Shown here: positions 18,523-28,056 of the stretch, piece by piece
Layout: each line of letters starts with the position of its first letter
Numbering within the stretch: position 1 is the stretch's first letter
Source of the DNA: Syntrophobacterales bacterium
Lineage (GTDB): Bacteria; Desulfobacterota; Syntrophorhabdia; Syntrophorhabdales; Syntrophorhabdaceae
Assembly: GCA_031274925.1 (NCBI GenBank)
Contig: JAISPL010000041.1
Location: 1 to 64,000 of the forward strand
Length of the DNA: 64,000 bases
Direction of reading: 5' to 3'
Notes under the pieces: model-generated
What the model saw: the letters and a program-made list of their open reading frames with translations, nothing else
The model's database searches: none
What the model was told of the DNA's origin: nothing
Made by a program: the position numbers and the translations under genes

Positions 18523-18971
18523 AGATCATGCAGGTCGAGGGCCCCTGTGGCCGGTCGCCTTCTTTTTTTCACCAAATCCCCCATGAACAACATGCGCTTT
18601 ATATTCAGTTGAGAGAATTACCCGGGTTCTAATCAGTGTCACCACTGTAGGCCAGCTTGCCTGTTAAGAGTGCTACGGAATGCAATTTCAGTTCTTGGTC
18701 GTCTTTGACTCACTTACAAAATAATACCGCCCATACCAGGCATATCAATTGGTGAACGCTATCATATATTTAAGCAAGCTCTATCTGAATTTATTATGTA
18801 TTACTTATCAATCAATTGGGTACAGCCGAAACGGGAGGGGAAGGATGGATAGAATTGATAGGATATAAGGGTGCATCAAAGAGATTCCCGGCCTTAGCTA
18901 TTACAGAGCGCAGAACGAATAACGAAGAGCATGGAGTCAGAGAAAAAACAGAAACGAGACCATGCGTTTTT
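18523..18971. other. Intergenic stretch between convergent genes
   Basis: No gene is visible. A GGCC-CCTGT-GGCC element with a downstream T-run (about 18540-18568) could end the epimerase transcript, but it is weak. The middle, roughly 18700-18815, is AT-rich. Confidence 0.4.
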
Positions 18972-19712
18972 TCACCTGTCGGAGCGCTGAGGGCGAAGCA
19001 CAACTATTCCCGGCTTGGCCGCCATGTAAGATCTGAAATCTTGGTCGACCACTTTTCTCTTCTCGTCAGCGGACGATGCGTGTCTCAGGGAAGCGCCATT
19101 CTTTCCACGTATGAATATTCCTACATGAGAGACATCCAGCCCGGTCGTCATGGAGTAGACCCCAACATAATCCCCTGTCTCCAACCTCCCCTCTATTGAA
19201 TGATCGATAAGCGAAGACGGAATATAGTGCACATCCTTCTTTTTCGCAATGAGACCTGGAAGGAATAAGGCGCCATCCTCTTTCTGATTGAAAAATTTTG
19301 CCATGTGCCGCGAAGCAGTCTGTCCTATCTTGTCCGTGACATCACAGACAAGGGAGCTGTTGGATTCAATCCAGTCTAAAAAGAAATGATTCCTTCCCTC
19401 GTACGCAACGAGACCCCCTCTGTATCTCACCTTCGCCAGATTTGTCTTGAATTCGGAATAGGAAACGGAGATACGCATCGCCTCGACATAGTCGATGAAG
19501 GTGAAGCAGTCCACCTCTTCCAAGTCAATCACGAATGTTTCGATAGTATCGCTGCCACCGACGAGCGTGAACCCGCAGTATGGAATACCGAGAAATTCCC
19601 TTGAAATCAACTCTATCCTGGGACCTGGATCGGGTATCAGGGAGGCCCGGCGGATAAGCTGGTCAAGACTCTCCTCAGACCATTTTCCAAGACGTATGAG
19701 CACTTCTTTCAT
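18972..19712 (-). CDS. DUF1460 N-acetylmuramoyl-L-alanine amidase-like protein
   Basis: The 246-residue protein fits the DUF1460 family, an NlpC/P60-related fold. It has LGIPYCGFTLVGG, DCFTFIDYVEAM with the likely catalytic Cys, RYRGG, GDYVGVYSMTTGLDVSHVGIFI with the His, and LRHASS near the end. Family members with known structure resemble cysteine amidases acting on cell-wall peptides. There is no signal peptide here, which suggests a cytoplasmic recycling role. The neighbours (YkfC-like peptidase, dipeptide epimerase, NagA) support this. Substrate is inferred only. Confidence 0.78.
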   Translation of the reverse strand: MKEVLIRLGKWSEESLDQLIRRASLIPDPGPRIELISREFLGIPYCGFTLVGGSDTIETFVIDLEEVDCFTFIDYVEAMRISVSYSEFKTNLAKVRYRGGLVAYEGRNHFFLDWIESNSSLVCDVTDKIGQTASRHMAKFFNQKEDGALFLPGLIAKKKDVHYIPSSLIDHSIEGRLETGDYVGVYSMTTGLDVSHVGIFIRGKNGASLRHASSADEKRKVVDQDFRSYMAAKPGIVVLRPQRSDR

Positions 19713-19791
19713 GACTTGATTATATCATTCCGGAGAGACCCGTCTCCACATTCTTTTTTCTTTCTCATTTTTCTGGTATCATTCAGAGAAG

Positions 19792-20655
19792 ATGAAAGTC
19801 ATTGACATCCATATCCACGGCGGCGGCGGTTATGATACACAGACAGTCGACCCCGGAGACCTGCTCCGAATAGCAGAGATTCAGGCCTCCCGCGGTGTCT
19901 CTGCCATTATCCCTACCATATATCCCGCCAAGATAAACAAAATGAGGACCCATATAGAGGCAGTAAAAAAGGCCATGGAAATCCAAGCCCGTGAAGAAAG
20001 CCACGGGTCCAAGATACTCGGAGTTAACCTTGAGGGACCGTTTCTAAACCCGTCTTTTCCGGGGGCACTAGATCCGCAAGTTTTCCTTCCGCCTGCGGAG
20101 CGCCATTACCGAGAGATTACCGAAGGTTTCGAAAATATTATCAAGGTAGTCACCATTTCCCCGGAACTGAAGGGTGCACTAGCACTAACAAGACTCTTGT
20201 CTGACCGGGGCGTGGCGGTAAGCCTGGGCCACACAAACGCCACATTCAGTGAGGCCGAGAGGGCTTACCAGCAGGGGGCCCATTGTATCACACATCTTTT
20301 CAACGCCATGCGGCCTTATCACCACAGGGAACCGGGGATTGCCGGTTTCGGTCTCCTCAATCCCCACATATATGTGGAACTGATCGGTGATCAATTTCAT
20401 CTTCATCCAAGGACTTTAGATCTTGTATTCAGGGTAAAGAATCCCTCTAAGATCATAATCGTGTCGGACTCTGTGAAAGAAACCCCGGACCATGAGAGTC
20501 CGACCACGGCAAACCTGGAAAACGGGACTGGCAAACTCATGGGTGGAGCCATTGACGTGGTAACGGCGGCAACGAAACTCATCAAGGCAGGTTTTAACAG
20601 GGAATTGATCCTGCCATGCATCAGTTTCAACCCAGAAAGATATCTATCCTCCTGA
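19792..20655 (+). CDS. nagA: Short N-acetylglucosamine-6-phosphate deacetylase (NagA-like)
   Basis: This amidohydrolase-superfamily protein starts directly at the metal site IDIHIHGGGGYD. It has LEGPFLNPSFPGA, SLGHTNATFSEA, CITHLFNAMRPYHHREPG, VELIGDQFHLHP and IIVSDSVKETP, all NagA motifs. NagA converts GlcNAc-6-P to GlcN-6-P. At 287 residues it is about 90 shorter than typical NagA: it lacks the N-terminal beta-sandwich, and the C-terminus ends soon after NPERYLSS. It is divergent from the DUF1460 gene and adjacent to murein-recycling genes, so it may process amino sugars from the wall. Confidence 0.82.
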   Translation: MKVIDIHIHGGGGYDTQTVDPGDLLRIAEIQASRGVSAIIPTIYPAKINKMRTHIEAVKKAMEIQAREESHGSKILGVNLEGPFLNPSFPGALDPQVFLPPAERHYREITEGFENIIKVVTISPELKGALALTRLLSDRGVAVSLGHTNATFSEAERAYQQGAHCITHLFNAMRPYHHREPGIAGFGLLNPHIYVELIGDQFHLHPRTLDLVFRVKNPSKIIIVSDSVKETPDHESPTTANLENGTGKLMGGAIDVVTAATKLIKAGFNRELILPCISFNPERYLSS

Positions 20656-21640
20656 TGCACCGAGAAGCAAGGGGGTAATTGGAGTATCCGCTCGTTTCCA
20701 ACATATTTGTTTAGTAATTGAAATACTTCTTTATTCGTTAAGGATATACTGCCTCTTAATTTGTGGGATAGCTTTACCAGGAAAACTCATGTGGACTTCT
20801 GCTATGTGCCTCGTCAAGAATTTCGCGGTGTTACTCCGGATGGATTTCTTCGTGACCTTTATTCATCCATGGGGTACTCCACCTTCAGGCTGATCGTATT
20901 AGAGCAGGATAGCCTCATCTTCGAGAACACTGTAGAGGCCCTCGGTGGCTGCTTCGTTGCAGTCCGCTTTCTCCTTCTTTAGTCCTTAAGTTCAGTCGTT
21001 CTCCCCGTTTTGCCCTCTAACTACCAGCCACCAGGATATATTCAAGCGAGGTACATCCTTCAGGGGACGCCTTCATGCCGCTTATCCCGCTCGCCCCTAT
21101 GGGCGGAATGGGATTGTTGAGCCATTCATATTTGAGCAGCTATCTCCGTAGTCAGACACAAAAGCGATACGCATTGCCAAAATTGGCATTTCGCGCCGCG
21201 TTAAATACGATCTGTAACATCAGCTTCCCCGGGTTCTCCAAAAATGATAGTCTTTCTCCGAGAAGACGAGATATTTCTTTGCCCTTTTTGTTATTGTATC
21301 CATCTTTCAGACAGGAGAACCAAGGTATGACCTAAATCGTTAAAGGGCGGTCAAAGTATTGGCCGGAAAGGCTGGCCAGTATCTTGAAGGGATTGTGGCT
21401 GCCCTCATACATCCATGTCTGCTAAATATTTTGGAAAGCATCATTGTCGAGGGATACCAGCTCCACCAAAAATTATCCGCAATTTCGCTTAGTTCGGCCA
21501 GTAGCCCGAAGACAGTGCACAACGCCCTTCTCATTAATCGTAACTCCCCAAAGGCGCTGTGGCACTATTTTCAGAAACAATATCCCCAATCAAAAACAGG
21601 TGTTCGGGTTTAGGACTTAGTATCGGTCGAACGGAGAGGA
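20656..21640. other. Long intergenic stretch, no supported gene
   Basis: Several ORFs of 60-86 codons exist on both strands. None shows a recognisable domain, good ribosome binding site or conserved motif. The density of short broken frames suggests decayed coding DNA, but I cannot name its source. Confidence 0.4.
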
Positions 21641-22564
21641 TCACGCTTTGTTGTAAATCTTCATGGCCTCCTCAATGCTTGCATCTTCGACCGTGATCGC
21701 GTACACGGCATTGCACATCCGGACTGCCTCCGCCAGCGATTTCTGATGGATGTTTCTCCCCGTGGCATTTCCCGCTGCTCCGCTCACGTGGATTTGGTCG
21801 TAGAGTTGCCCCAGGAACTTATCGACCGATTCGCTTCCACCGCCTGCGCAAACCACTTTGGTGCGGCCCGCAGCAAGTATGGCTTCCTTGAAGACCTCCT
21901 TGGACTCGGCCCCTTCCTTCTTTGGGTAGTTGACCTTCACGAAATCCGTTCCAAGACATGCGGCGGCTCCTGCTGCCCCTGCAATCAGGTGAGGATCTTT
22001 CTCATCTTTTACGGCTTTGCCTCGTGGATACACCCAGAGAACGGTTATGAGGCCGTTCAGATGAGCATCGTAGACCAGTTGAGCAGCCTGGAGGAGCATA
22101 TCGGCCTCGTATTCACTGCCAAGATACACCGTGTACCCTATACCAAGGATGTTGAGTCCGCTATTATCCTTAAATTCCATTATCTGGTCGACATCAAACC
22201 ACTGAAGGCTCACCGGGTCGTCCTGCGCCGTGCCCACCAAGTGGGTCTTGGAGTTGATTTTGACCAGATACGGCACATCGGGATAGTCCATCCCGTATCT
22301 CGCTATGAGTCCAAGCTGGGCGGCGAATACACCGATCTTAGACTGGGAGGCAATCCTGAACAAATGGTCGGGGACATTGTCATCGGCGTGAATCCCTTTA
22401 CTATAGAAATCATCATTCAAATGCTCAAGTTTCTGGTCTCCGGCGAAAAGCATTAACCTCCCGCTTGACCTCGTTATTGCCATATAATTGTCAATATAGG
22501 TATCGCGCATTACCCTCGGCACATCCAACGGAACGATCACGTCATCTCTCGTAATGACTGGCAT
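21641..22564 (-). CDS. Class I fructose-bisphosphate aldolase, archaeal (DhnA/DeoC-like) type
   Basis: The 307-residue protein resembles the DhnA/FbaB-type class I aldolases. It has RLMLFAGDQKLEHLNDDFY, VPYLVKINSKTHL, the Schiff-base-type strand TDFVKVNYPKK, and VVCAGGGSES followed by HVSGAAGNATGRNIHQ, a phosphate-binding C-terminal loop. It would interconvert fructose 1,6-bisphosphate with triose phosphates; the related 2-amino-3,7-dideoxy-heptulosonate synthases are an alternative. GGGAGGGAG precedes the ATG. It may supply the aldolase step of gluconeogenesis, all the more because the bifunctional aldolase/phosphatase at 6.5 kb is broken. Confidence 0.8.
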   Translation of the reverse strand: MPVITRDDVIVPLDVPRVMRDTYIDNYMAITRSSGRLMLFAGDQKLEHLNDDFYSKGIHADDNVPDHLFRIASQSKIGVFAAQLGLIARYGMDYPDVPYLVKINSKTHLVGTAQDDPVSLQWFDVDQIMEFKDNSGLNILGIGYTVYLGSEYEADMLLQAAQLVYDAHLNGLITVLWVYPRGKAVKDEKDPHLIAGAAGAAACLGTDFVKVNYPKKEGAESKEVFKEAILAAGRTKVVCAGGGSESVDKFLGQLYDQIHVSGAAGNATGRNIHQKSLAEAVRMCNAVYAITVEDASIEEAMKIYNKA

Positions 22565-22940
22565 ACTGTCTCCCTCCCTTTATGATTTTATGCTACAAAT
22601 TTTACGCGAAGATAAGCGCATATGCAAGACTAAGCCCAAACTTTTCACAGGAAAACTGAAACTAGTGCATGCCTCTGCTGTATATAACGGTACGCCCGAA
22701 GTCATTTTTGGCTCCTTCTCCCGCTGCCGCCACTACGTTCACCACATCTCCAGCCGCAAATTTAGTATCTCGATATCATGATAGCATCATGGAGAGGAGT
22801 ATTGATGCTTAAAAAACTCCCGCAAACCTCCGTATTAATCTAAGTAATCGAATTTCTCTTTTATCTTTTTTAAACATTCACAGATATCGAATAAATAAGG
22901 CTGTATATTGGAATACATATTTGGTAGTATTTGATAGGTC
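22565..22940. other. Intergenic stretch between divergent genes
   Basis: This region must carry the promoters of the minus-strand aldolase and the plus-strand LuxR regulator. It becomes AT-rich towards the regulator (22830-22935). I could not assign clear -35/-10 pairs. No gene is visible. Confidence 0.4.
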
Positions 22941-23639
22941 ATGTTGGGGGAAGACAATATTACCAGTCAGCCTTTAGATGTCGCCTTAAAGATCATCAAT
23001 ACTCTCTTTGAAGGTATTAATGATGTAGGCATAAATCTTGTATCTAATGACTATACTGTTGTCTGGACCAATAATGCGATGTCCGCAGGTGTTAAGAAGC
23101 CGGTAAGCGAAATGATCGGAAAGCCCTGTTACGAGGCATTCCGACACAGAAATAGTCCCTGTCCTACTTGTTTACTCAAGACAGTTTCTGAGACAAAGGA
23201 GCCATTGATAGCAGAAAGATGGTTAGATTTACCTAATCAGAAACGTCAGTATGCAGAGGTAAGACTGTATCCTATTCTTGACAGTCACGAATCCGTTCAA
23301 TATATTTTTGAGATGCTTACGTTTATCACCAACAAGAAAAAGGGTGAAAAAGAAAGAACACGATATATTCAGGTACTCGAAAGAACGCTCCGAGAATCAA
23401 GGATACAGAATTCCGAGACGAACCTAAAACAAGGCAATTCTAATAGCGAACAGCTAACACCCCGAGAGAGAGAAATCCTTTGTCTCATCGGAAGAGGTTT
23501 TTCAAATAAACAGATAGGGCTTTCTCTTAATATCAGCATAGAAACTGTAAAGACTCACATCAAAAGCATATTCTGGAAAATAGATGTTGTCCATAGGGCA
23601 GAAGCAGCCACCTGGGCGGCAACCCACGGCATTCTTTAA
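22941..23639 (+). CDS. PAS-domain LuxR-family transcriptional regulator
   Basis: The 232-residue protein has an N-terminal PAS-like sensor (about residues 20-130: INLVSNDYTVVWTNNAM, then GKPCYEAF and NSPCPTCLLKTV), a short charged linker, and a C-terminal LuxR/GerE helix-turn-helix (LTPREREILCLIGRG, then SIETVKTHIKSIFWKI). The PAS part carries three clustered cysteines (CYEAF...CPTC) that may bind a cofactor or sense redox state. It lacks a response-regulator receiver domain. Its target is unknown. Divergent genes are the aldolase and, downstream, the broken glcD. Confidence 0.85.
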   Translation: MLGEDNITSQPLDVALKIINTLFEGINDVGINLVSNDYTVVWTNNAMSAGVKKPVSEMIGKPCYEAFRHRNSPCPTCLLKTVSETKEPLIAERWLDLPNQKRQYAEVRLYPILDSHESVQYIFEMLTFITNKKKGEKERTRYIQVLERTLRESRIQNSETNLKQGNSNSEQLTPREREILCLIGRGFSNKQIGLSLNISIETVKTHIKSIFWKIDVVHRAEAATWAATHGIL

Positions 23640-24656
23640 ATCGATAGGTTATCACCATACAGTCAGAGGGATTTATGGGAGTACAAAGAATGGCACATAC
23701 GCGAGATGAAGCGTCCGGCTTGAGAGGAGCACTTTCAGTCTTTCACTATCCTGTTCTGTATGCCAGTTCCTCCTTAAGCTTGAGACGGTCAAGATTTGCC
23801 CGTGGAACGTTTCTTATTCCTCAATCCAATCTACACACACACAGCATGTTTTAGATCGTCCCAGTAAGCCATGAGCAGATCAAGATAAGAAACTTACTTA
23901 TTATATTAGGACAGCATAGTATTCTAAGAAGAAAGACATAAATCTCATGACGGGCGGCGGCATTATTCTGCTCGGCTAATACTTGCGCCATTTACCCATA
24001 TATTCGGTTTTGTGACCTTGCAGCAATCCATTCCGCAAAGTCAATCTTGCCTATACGGTGATAAACAATTTCAACCTTTTGTCGGCGGTCGCCCCGCGTT
24101 TGTTCCGTCTCATGGATAATAACTTTGTCAAATAAAATACTCCTGGTCAATCTTCGTCATGTTGGCCGTTGCGGCCGTTTATATGTCCGGTGTCAATAAC
24201 CCGATAGTCTCTACGTTTGTTAAGCCAGATGAACACAACTACCGGCATGTGATGGAAATTGAAACTGTAAAGGACCTAAAAAATATCCTTCTTCGTGACC
24301 TGCTTATTTCGTTGAAGGTTTTACAACAAGACCTGCAGCATCATGTTCACAGTAGAATAGCGGGCTATAGAATCATCAGCCGCATGATATTCCTGGTATG
24401 AGGGTTAGCGGAAAATAACATAGAAAAACAAGGTTGTCTTTGTTTAACTTCCTCGCTTTTCTATCCCATCCCATCTGTCAGTCGTTATTTTAGTGTTTGT
24501 TAGGTGCTTCCTTATATGTACTGTCCATTCTCGCAAGAATTTAAACAAATACCTCACATGAGTGATTGTTTTATGGACTTTCTCTGGGTATAAGAAACAC
24601 AGAATAAGAGAAGCATTAGGATGGAGACAGAAAACATAAAAAATTGGAGGCGTCAT
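23640..24656. other. Long AT-rich intergenic stretch
   Basis: No gene is supported. An 80-codon plus-strand ORF around 24159-24401 has no recognisable domain or ribosome binding site. The region is AT-rich throughout and probably contains the upstream control region of the glcD-like gene. Confidence 0.4.
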
Positions 24657-26026
24657 ATGCTCAATGAACATCTGCTCAAACAGTTTCGCGGAATTGTGGG
24701 TCCAGAAAAGATACTTTCTGAAAGAGAAGACTTAAAGGCCTATTCCTATTATGCTACAACCAATTGGATACGCGAGCCTGATTTGGTAATATTTGCAGAC
24801 AAGGCGGATGAAATAGCAGAGATAATGAGGATCGCCAATGCCAATAAAATACCGGTTACACCGCGAGGCGGAGGTTCATGCTTAAGCGGAGGTCCAGTAC
24901 CCATCCAAGGCGGCATCGTTCTTTGCACCTCAAAAATGAACAAAATCCTTGAGATCGACAAACAGGGAATGACGGCCACGGTGGAACCAGGCGTTGTACT
25001 TTTTGATCTCAATGCCCAGAGAACCTTTTCTTCCCTCCTGATCCCCAAAGCTTTCTTAGTGCAACGATGGGTGGGGTAATCGCGGAGAACGCGGGAGGAC
25101 CAGCTTGTGTAAAGTACGGAGTGACAAAACAATATGTACTTGGACTGGATATAGTGCTCCCAACGGGAGAGATGATCACTTTAGGCGGGAAAACGTTAAA
25201 AAGCGTGGTAGGTTATGACCTGCTTCATTTATTCATCAGTTCAGAAGGTACGCTTGGCGTAATAACAAAGGCAATCGTAAAGATAGCCTTGTTGCCAGCA
25301 GACAGAAAGACAATTCTTGCCGTGTACAATGATGTCGCCACAGCCGGGGAAAACGTTTACCGTGTACTTGAAAATGGAGTAATACCGAGCAAAATTGAAC
25401 TCATCGACAATTGGGTAATTAATCGATTTGAAGATATGATGCACATAGGTTTGCCCCGTGATGCGGATGCAGTCCTTCTCTTTGAGGTTGATGGAGCACC
25501 GGAAGCAGTTGCAATGGAAACTGAAACAATTATACGTATAGCGACGCAATACGGGGCAAGAGACGTCAGGGCGGCAAAAGATATGGATGAAGCCAATAAG
25601 TACTGGGCTGGCAGGCGGGCGGGTTTTGCTGCTGTTTTCGGTGCGGCTGCAACAGTAATGGCTGAAGACGTGACAGTGCCTAGGGGGCAAATTCCTGCAC
25701 TAATAAGCAAATGTAAAGAGTTAGCAAAAAAACACCAGGTGGAAATCGTAATCTTGGGACATGCAGGAGACGGCAATTTACATCCTTCTATCCTTACTGA
25801 CATAAATAATAAGCAACATTATGATCGGGCCGCTGCCGCTATGGACGAGATATTTGAAATGGCCATAACCTTAGGCGGCGTTATTTCAGGAGAACATGGG
25901 ATAGGTCTCGAAAAGGCTAAAGCCTTTAATAAGAGCGTCGACCCAATTGCAGTTAATATGATGAAGCAAATCAAATCACTCATCGACCCAAACAATATAA
26001 TGAACCCGGGCAAGATTTGGTCGTGA
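24657..26026 (+). pseudogene. Frameshifted FAD-linked oxidase, glycolate oxidase GlcD type
   Basis: Two frames together encode a GlcD/D-lactate dehydrogenase-type flavoprotein. The first part (GGAGG, then ATG at 24657) holds the FAD-binding motif VTPRGGGSCLSGG and ends in frame at 25079. The family sequence LFFPPDPQSFLSATMGGVIAENAGG continues in another frame from about 25030 and runs to 26026. It includes KSVVGYDLLHLF, EDVTVPRGQIP, LGHAGDGNLHP and EHGIGLEKA. Between LNAQ and LFFPPDP a few residues are missing, which suggests a short deletion of about 14 bases. The enzyme would oxidise a 2-hydroxy acid. As read it is inactive, unless the shift is a sequencing error. Confidence 0.82.
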
Positions 26027-26152
26027 ATTTAAGCATTGCGAGGTGACGTAAGAAAACCGGAATCAGCCGGAATTGAATTGCTTCAATAAAAAGAGGCAGA
26101 CGAGAAGAGGGATCGTAAACAGGCATCACTGGATCGCTTGGGATATATTATT

Positions 26153-26254
26153 GTTTAATCTTTACGGGTCTAATTCCCTGCCCCTTAGGGCGTCCTAATA
26201 GTCAGCCGTAAACCCCGCCGGGATACCCCGCCGCTTGCGGCGGAGAGGTTCATT
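26153..26254 (-). repeat. Dispersed repeat, copy A
   Basis: Read on the minus strand, this runs from AATGAACCTC through CCGCAAGC and GTATCCC to GGGAATTAGACCCGTAAAG and ends GATTAAAC. The same order of blocks occurs at 50776-50880 on the plus strand. It includes an inverted pair CCGCCGC-TTG-CGGCGG. No coding potential. The spread and structure suggest a small mobile or REP-like element. Confidence 0.7.
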
Positions 26255-26339
26255 TGTGATCTTATGTATGCTTTGATGGTAATGCCTCTAAGATATATAC
26301 GCCATTAAAGGAACTATATATCAGGAGGGGTCTTTAGCA

Positions 26340-26597
26340 ATGGCAATTCTATATACACGGCCTGCTTATGGCAGATTGCCGGACCGACTTCCCTTGGCAG
26401 GAGGTGCTTTGGCTTCGGACACCACGTTCTACGATAGGTCTGACGGCCTTATCAGATTCAGAAAAACGAAAGACCCCTTATCAGAGACGGAGGCTGTTGA
26501 TTGCACCATGGAAGGTATGACGGTCTCTGTCTCCAAGACAGGTCGGGTGTATCTTCTGAGACAAACTGTCGCGCAATTTGAAAAGACAACAAATTAA
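26340..26597 (+). CDS. Small hypothetical protein
   Basis: An 85-residue product (MAILYTRPAYGRLPDRLPLAGG...) with no domain I recognise. AGGAGGGG lies nine bases upstream of the ATG, which is strong support for translation. It is soluble, mildly basic, and has no signal peptide. It stands alone, upstream of the DUF39 operon and separated from it by a leader of about 220 bases. Confidence 0.55.
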   Translation: MAILYTRPAYGRLPDRLPLAGGALASDTTFYDRSDGLIRFRKTKDPLSETEAVDCTMEGMTVSVSKTGRVYLLRQTVAQFEKTTN

Positions 26598-26643
26598 GGA
26601 AGTGAAGAAAACTCTCTAGACTTCTGTCTGCCGGTTAAGAAAC

Positions 26644-26674
26644 TTTCAAAATCAGGCCCGAATTGGTGTATAAT
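26644..26674 (+). promoter_or_regulatory. Candidate promoter of the DUF39 operon
   Basis: A perfect TATAAT lies at 26669-26674. The upstream TTTCAA region (from 26644) is a poor -35 match at 18-19 bases spacing. The predicted transcript would start about 140 bases before the DUF39 gene. Confidence 0.45.
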
Positions 26675-26678
26675 ATTG

Positions 26679-26807
26679 CAACGGTTGCGAATCCTTTCCG
26701 GTCCGCACATCTAGCCAGGGAAATATCTCTCATAAGAGCGGGAATACAATTGATTCCGCGCCGGACGCCTGAATCGGCAAACCGTTCATAGCAGACCTGT
26801 GCTGCTT
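26679..26807 (+). ncRNA. Candidate structured leader of the DUF39 operon
   Basis: AACGGTT (26680-26686) can pair with AACCGTT (26780-26786), extended by GC/GC past one bulge, closing an about 100-base loop. Just downstream AGCAG-ACCTGTG-CTGCT forms a hairpin immediately before the AGGAGG ribosome binding site. Such a layout fits a cis-regulatory RNA. It does not match the conserved motifs of the SAM-I, SAH or cobalamin riboswitches as I know them. The structure is predicted by eye only. Confidence 0.35.
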
Positions 26808-26820
26808 GCTAGGAGGAACA

Positions 26821-28029
26821 TTGAAATCAATTGAAGAGATAAACGAAAAAATAAAAACCGGCAAGGTGGTAGTAGTCACAGCCGAAGAGATGATTGAAAT
26901 TGCAAAAGATAAGGGTGTCAAGAAGGCATCCGAGTACGTGGATGTCGTGACCACTGGCACTTTCGGCCCCATGTGCTCAAGCGGGATGTTCCTGAGCGTA
27001 GGCCATTCCAAACCGAGGATTAAGATTGGAGGAGGAAGATGTTATCTAAATGACGTCCCGGCGTACTGCGGACTCGCCGCAGCAGACGTATATATCGGTG
27101 CCACAGCAACACCCGATGATGACCCCCGCAATACAGTATATCCCGGAGCATTCAAGTATGGCGGCGGACATGTTATAGAGGAATTTGTAAGCGGGAAAGA
27201 TATAAAACTCGTGGCAACCGCATATGGCACGGATTGCTATCCGCGTAAAAAAATAGAGACCTATATCAACAAAAACAACACCAACGAGGCTTATCTGTAC
27301 AACCCGAGAAATGACTATCAGAATTACAATGTGGCCGTCAATCTCACCTCAAGGATCATTCACACATACATGGGCACCCTGAAGCCCAACATGGGAAGTG
27401 CAAACTATTCGAGCGCCGGGCAGCTCTCCCCTCTGCTGAAAGACCCGAACTACCGGACCATAGGCATCGGGACGAGGATTTTTCTCGGAGGCGGAACAGG
27501 CTACGTTGCGTGGCATGGGACGCAGCATAATCCTGACGTCCCTCGAAACCCCAACGGCATACCAAGAGCCGGTGCCGGGACACTCGCAACTATCGGTGAC
27601 GCAAAACAGATGAGCGGGGAGTTCCTCAAGGGGGCAAGCTTCATCGGCTACGGGGCCACAATGTTTGTGGGTATTGGCGTCCCCATACCGATACTTGATG
27701 AGGAAATGGCCTATCTCACCTCGAGAGGTGACGAGGAGTACTGGGCACAGGTGGTGGACTACGGCAATGATTATCCACAAAGGGAGCCGCGAAGCCTTGG
27801 AGAAGTTAGCTATGCTGAATTGAAGACAGGCAAGATAAGCTTCAATGGCAAGGAGATACCATCCTTTCCCATTTCAAGTTATTCCAAGGCCGTACAGATA
27901 GCCACTATCCTGAAAGGATGGGTGACAGAGGGAAAATTCCTCCTCACCATCCCGGTAGCGCCTCTTCCCGGCGTGGACGCCGGCATCAAGATGAACACCC
28001 TTGATGAGAGACCTTCCGGGGCAACGTAG
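26821..28029 (+). CDS. DUF39 homocysteine biosynthesis protein (aspartate semialdehyde sulfurtransferase type)
   Basis: The protein of about 402 residues fits the DUF39 family, which in methanogens helps form homocysteine from aspartate semialdehyde and sulfide. It shows TGTFGPMCSSGMFLS and GTDCYPRKK, with conserved cysteines that could carry persulfide, and LGGGTGYVAWHGTQHNP and the APLPGVDAGIKM ending. I chose the TTG at 26821 because AGGAGG lies directly before it. No CBS domain is fused. The ferredoxin-like NIL partner of methanogens is not adjacent. Downstream genes for a PP-loop ATPase, a metallo-hydrolase and a zinc ribbon suggest a sulfur-handling operon. Confidence 0.85.
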   Translation: MKSIEEINEKIKTGKVVVVTAEEMIEIAKDKGVKKASEYVDVVTTGTFGPMCSSGMFLSVGHSKPRIKIGGGRCYLNDVPAYCGLAAADVYIGATATPDDDPRNTVYPGAFKYGGGHVIEEFVSGKDIKLVATAYGTDCYPRKKIETYINKNNTNEAYLYNPRNDYQNYNVAVNLTSRIIHTYMGTLKPNMGSANYSSAGQLSPLLKDPNYRTIGIGTRIFLGGGTGYVAWHGTQHNPDVPRNPNGIPRAGAGTLATIGDAKQMSGEFLKGASFIGYGATMFVGIGVPIPILDEEMAYLTSRGDEEYWAQVVDYGNDYPQREPRSLGEVSYAELKTGKISFNGKEIPSFPISSYSKAVQIATILKGWVTEGKFLLTIPVAPLPGVDAGIKMNTLDERPSGAT

Positions 28030-28056
28030 CCACGGGATTCAGGACCAGAGCACTAT

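Noticed and set aside
26679-26807. Known SAM-I or cobalamin riboswitch upstream of DUF39
   Set aside because: The conserved motifs of those classes are not seen; only general pairing is visible.
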